A stretch of DNA of 64,000 nucleotides from positions 3,098,501 through 3,162,500 of the forward strand of contig NZ_CP045571.1 of the NCBI RefSeq assembly GCF_009662475.1, in the 5' to 3' direction. The notes under the pieces were generated by a model. The model had not been told where the DNA came from. It was given only the letters and a program-made list of their open reading frames with translations, and made no database searches. Source of the stretch: Acidithiobacillus thiooxidans ATCC 19377. GTDB taxonomy: Bacteria > Pseudomonadota > Gammaproteobacteria > Acidithiobacillales > Acidithiobacillaceae. The translations under genes were made by a program, and so were the position numbers. Positions 63,537-64,000 of this stretch are shown here, in pieces. The first letter of the stretch is position 1, and each line of letters begins with the position of its first letter.

Positions 63537-64000
63537 TCATTGTTCCATCTGCCCGAAACGGCCACTTCTGAAATCTGCAATGGCCTGTTGAATTTCCGCT
63601 TCCGTGTTCATGACAAACGGGCCATATCCGACAATAGGCTCATCAAGCGGTTCGCCACTGAGCAGTAAAAGTACCGCATCACTGTGGGCTTCGATGGAAA
63701 AATCCTGAGCCGCAGCATCCAGCACCAGCATCTGCGCGGCCCGTAGCACATTTTCACCGTTCACCGTCAATTCTCCTTGCAACAGCACCAGCGCCACATT
63801 CCATCCTTCGGGCAGCGTCCATTGACTGCGCCCCCCGGCCTGCAGACGAATATCCCAGACCTGTAGCGGCGAAAAAGTATGGGCCGGGCCTTTTTCTCCG
63901 GCATATTCACCCGCAATCACCCGTAATGATCCAGCCTGTTCCGGCAAACGCACTTGGGGAATATCTCCATCCATAATGGCCTGATAAGCAGGCGTCGTCA
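63537..64000 (-). CDS. Pirin-family protein, C-terminal part (5' end outside the window)
   Basis: About 154 residues seen; the frame runs off the right edge, so the N-terminal cupin with the metal-binding His residues is missing. The visible part is the C-terminal pirin cupin: IPQVRLPEQAGSLRVIAGEYAGEKGPAHTFSPLQVWDIRL, then LLLLSGEPLDEPIVGYGPFVMNTEAEIQQAIADF, the family's strongest signature. Pirins are metal-binding and some have quercetinase activity; the role here is unknown. It converges with the TMEM175-type gene. Confidence 0.85.
   Translation of the reverse strand, partial: TTPAYQAIMDGDIPQVRLPEQAGSLRVIAGEYAGEKGPAHTFSPLQVWDIRLQAGGRSQWTLPEGWNVALVLLQGELTVNGENVLRAAQMLVLDAAAQDFSIEAHSDAVLLLLSGEPLDEPIVGYGPFVMNTEAEIQQAIADFRSGRFGQMEQ

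Overview
The window reads like the chromosome of an acidophilic, chemolithoautotrophic proteobacterium, most likely an Acidithiobacillus or close relative. That is an inference from the gene mix: a CIO-type cytochrome bd, a hydrogenase-4-like membrane complex, TolB/DegP/PBP envelope genes, an IS256 and an IS110 element, and moderately GC-rich coding sequence with AT-rich spacers. No rRNA, tRNA or CRISPR array was seen. Both ends cut through genes: a DUF2126/transglutaminase-type protein on the left and a pirin on the right.

Region 1 (1-15.2 kb) is a nitrogen-starvation block. PrkA kinase, an ammonium channel, a YeaH-type protein, SpoVR, an outer-membrane porin, the PII protein GlnK, a second ammonium channel and a GAF-GGDEF-EAL protein follow each other on the plus strand. 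Three sites match the NtrC operator (TGCAC-N7-GTGCA), and each lies 96-128 bp upstream of the start point predicted from a sigma-54 -24/-12 element. These precede prkA, amtB and the porin-glnK-amt group. A fourth sigma-54 element drives no gene. It points at a predicted 66-nt RNA that ends in a strong terminator and carries a CU-rich, anti-Shine-Dalgarno-like loop.

Region 2 (15.2-30.1 kb) begins with an intact IS256-family element with a 9-bp target duplication, which has rewritten the last codons of a small GTPase. Envelope genes follow: two lipoproteins, an FtsI-like PBP, RlpA, a superinfection-immunity-like membrane protein, a potassium channel, a 37-residue CydX-like peptide, PBP2, and a DegP-DacA-TolB cluster behind a sigma-E-like promoter.

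Region 3 (30.1-42.8 kb) holds an orphan molybdate/tungstate-type binding protein under a ModE-like operator, two related OprD-type porins on opposite strands, and a decayed molybdate-binding (Mop) domain between them. Next come a TDT-family exporter with a divergent LysR regulator, a DUF3617 protein, a 42-residue membrane peptide after PBP1A, a PBP5-like protein that has lost all three catalytic motifs, and glucose-6-phosphate isomerase.

Region 4 (42.8-53 kb) carries cydAB behind a perfect-consensus sigma-54 promoter, two membrane glycosyltransferases, an N-terminal-nucleophile amidase, a decayed beta-lactamase-fold gene, and an internally deleted IS110-family element bounded by 28-bp inverted repeats with structured non-coding flanks.

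Region 5 (53-64 kb) is an operon for a complex I/hydrogenase-4-like membrane complex (hyfC-E-F-G-HI-B). Its large subunit lacks the NiFe cysteine motifs, which makes it an energy-converting hydrogenase-related (Ehr) complex. CrcB, a DUF190 protein and a zinc-ribbon/HEAT protein follow closely, then cyclopropane fatty acid synthase, a TMEM175-family channel and a pirin.
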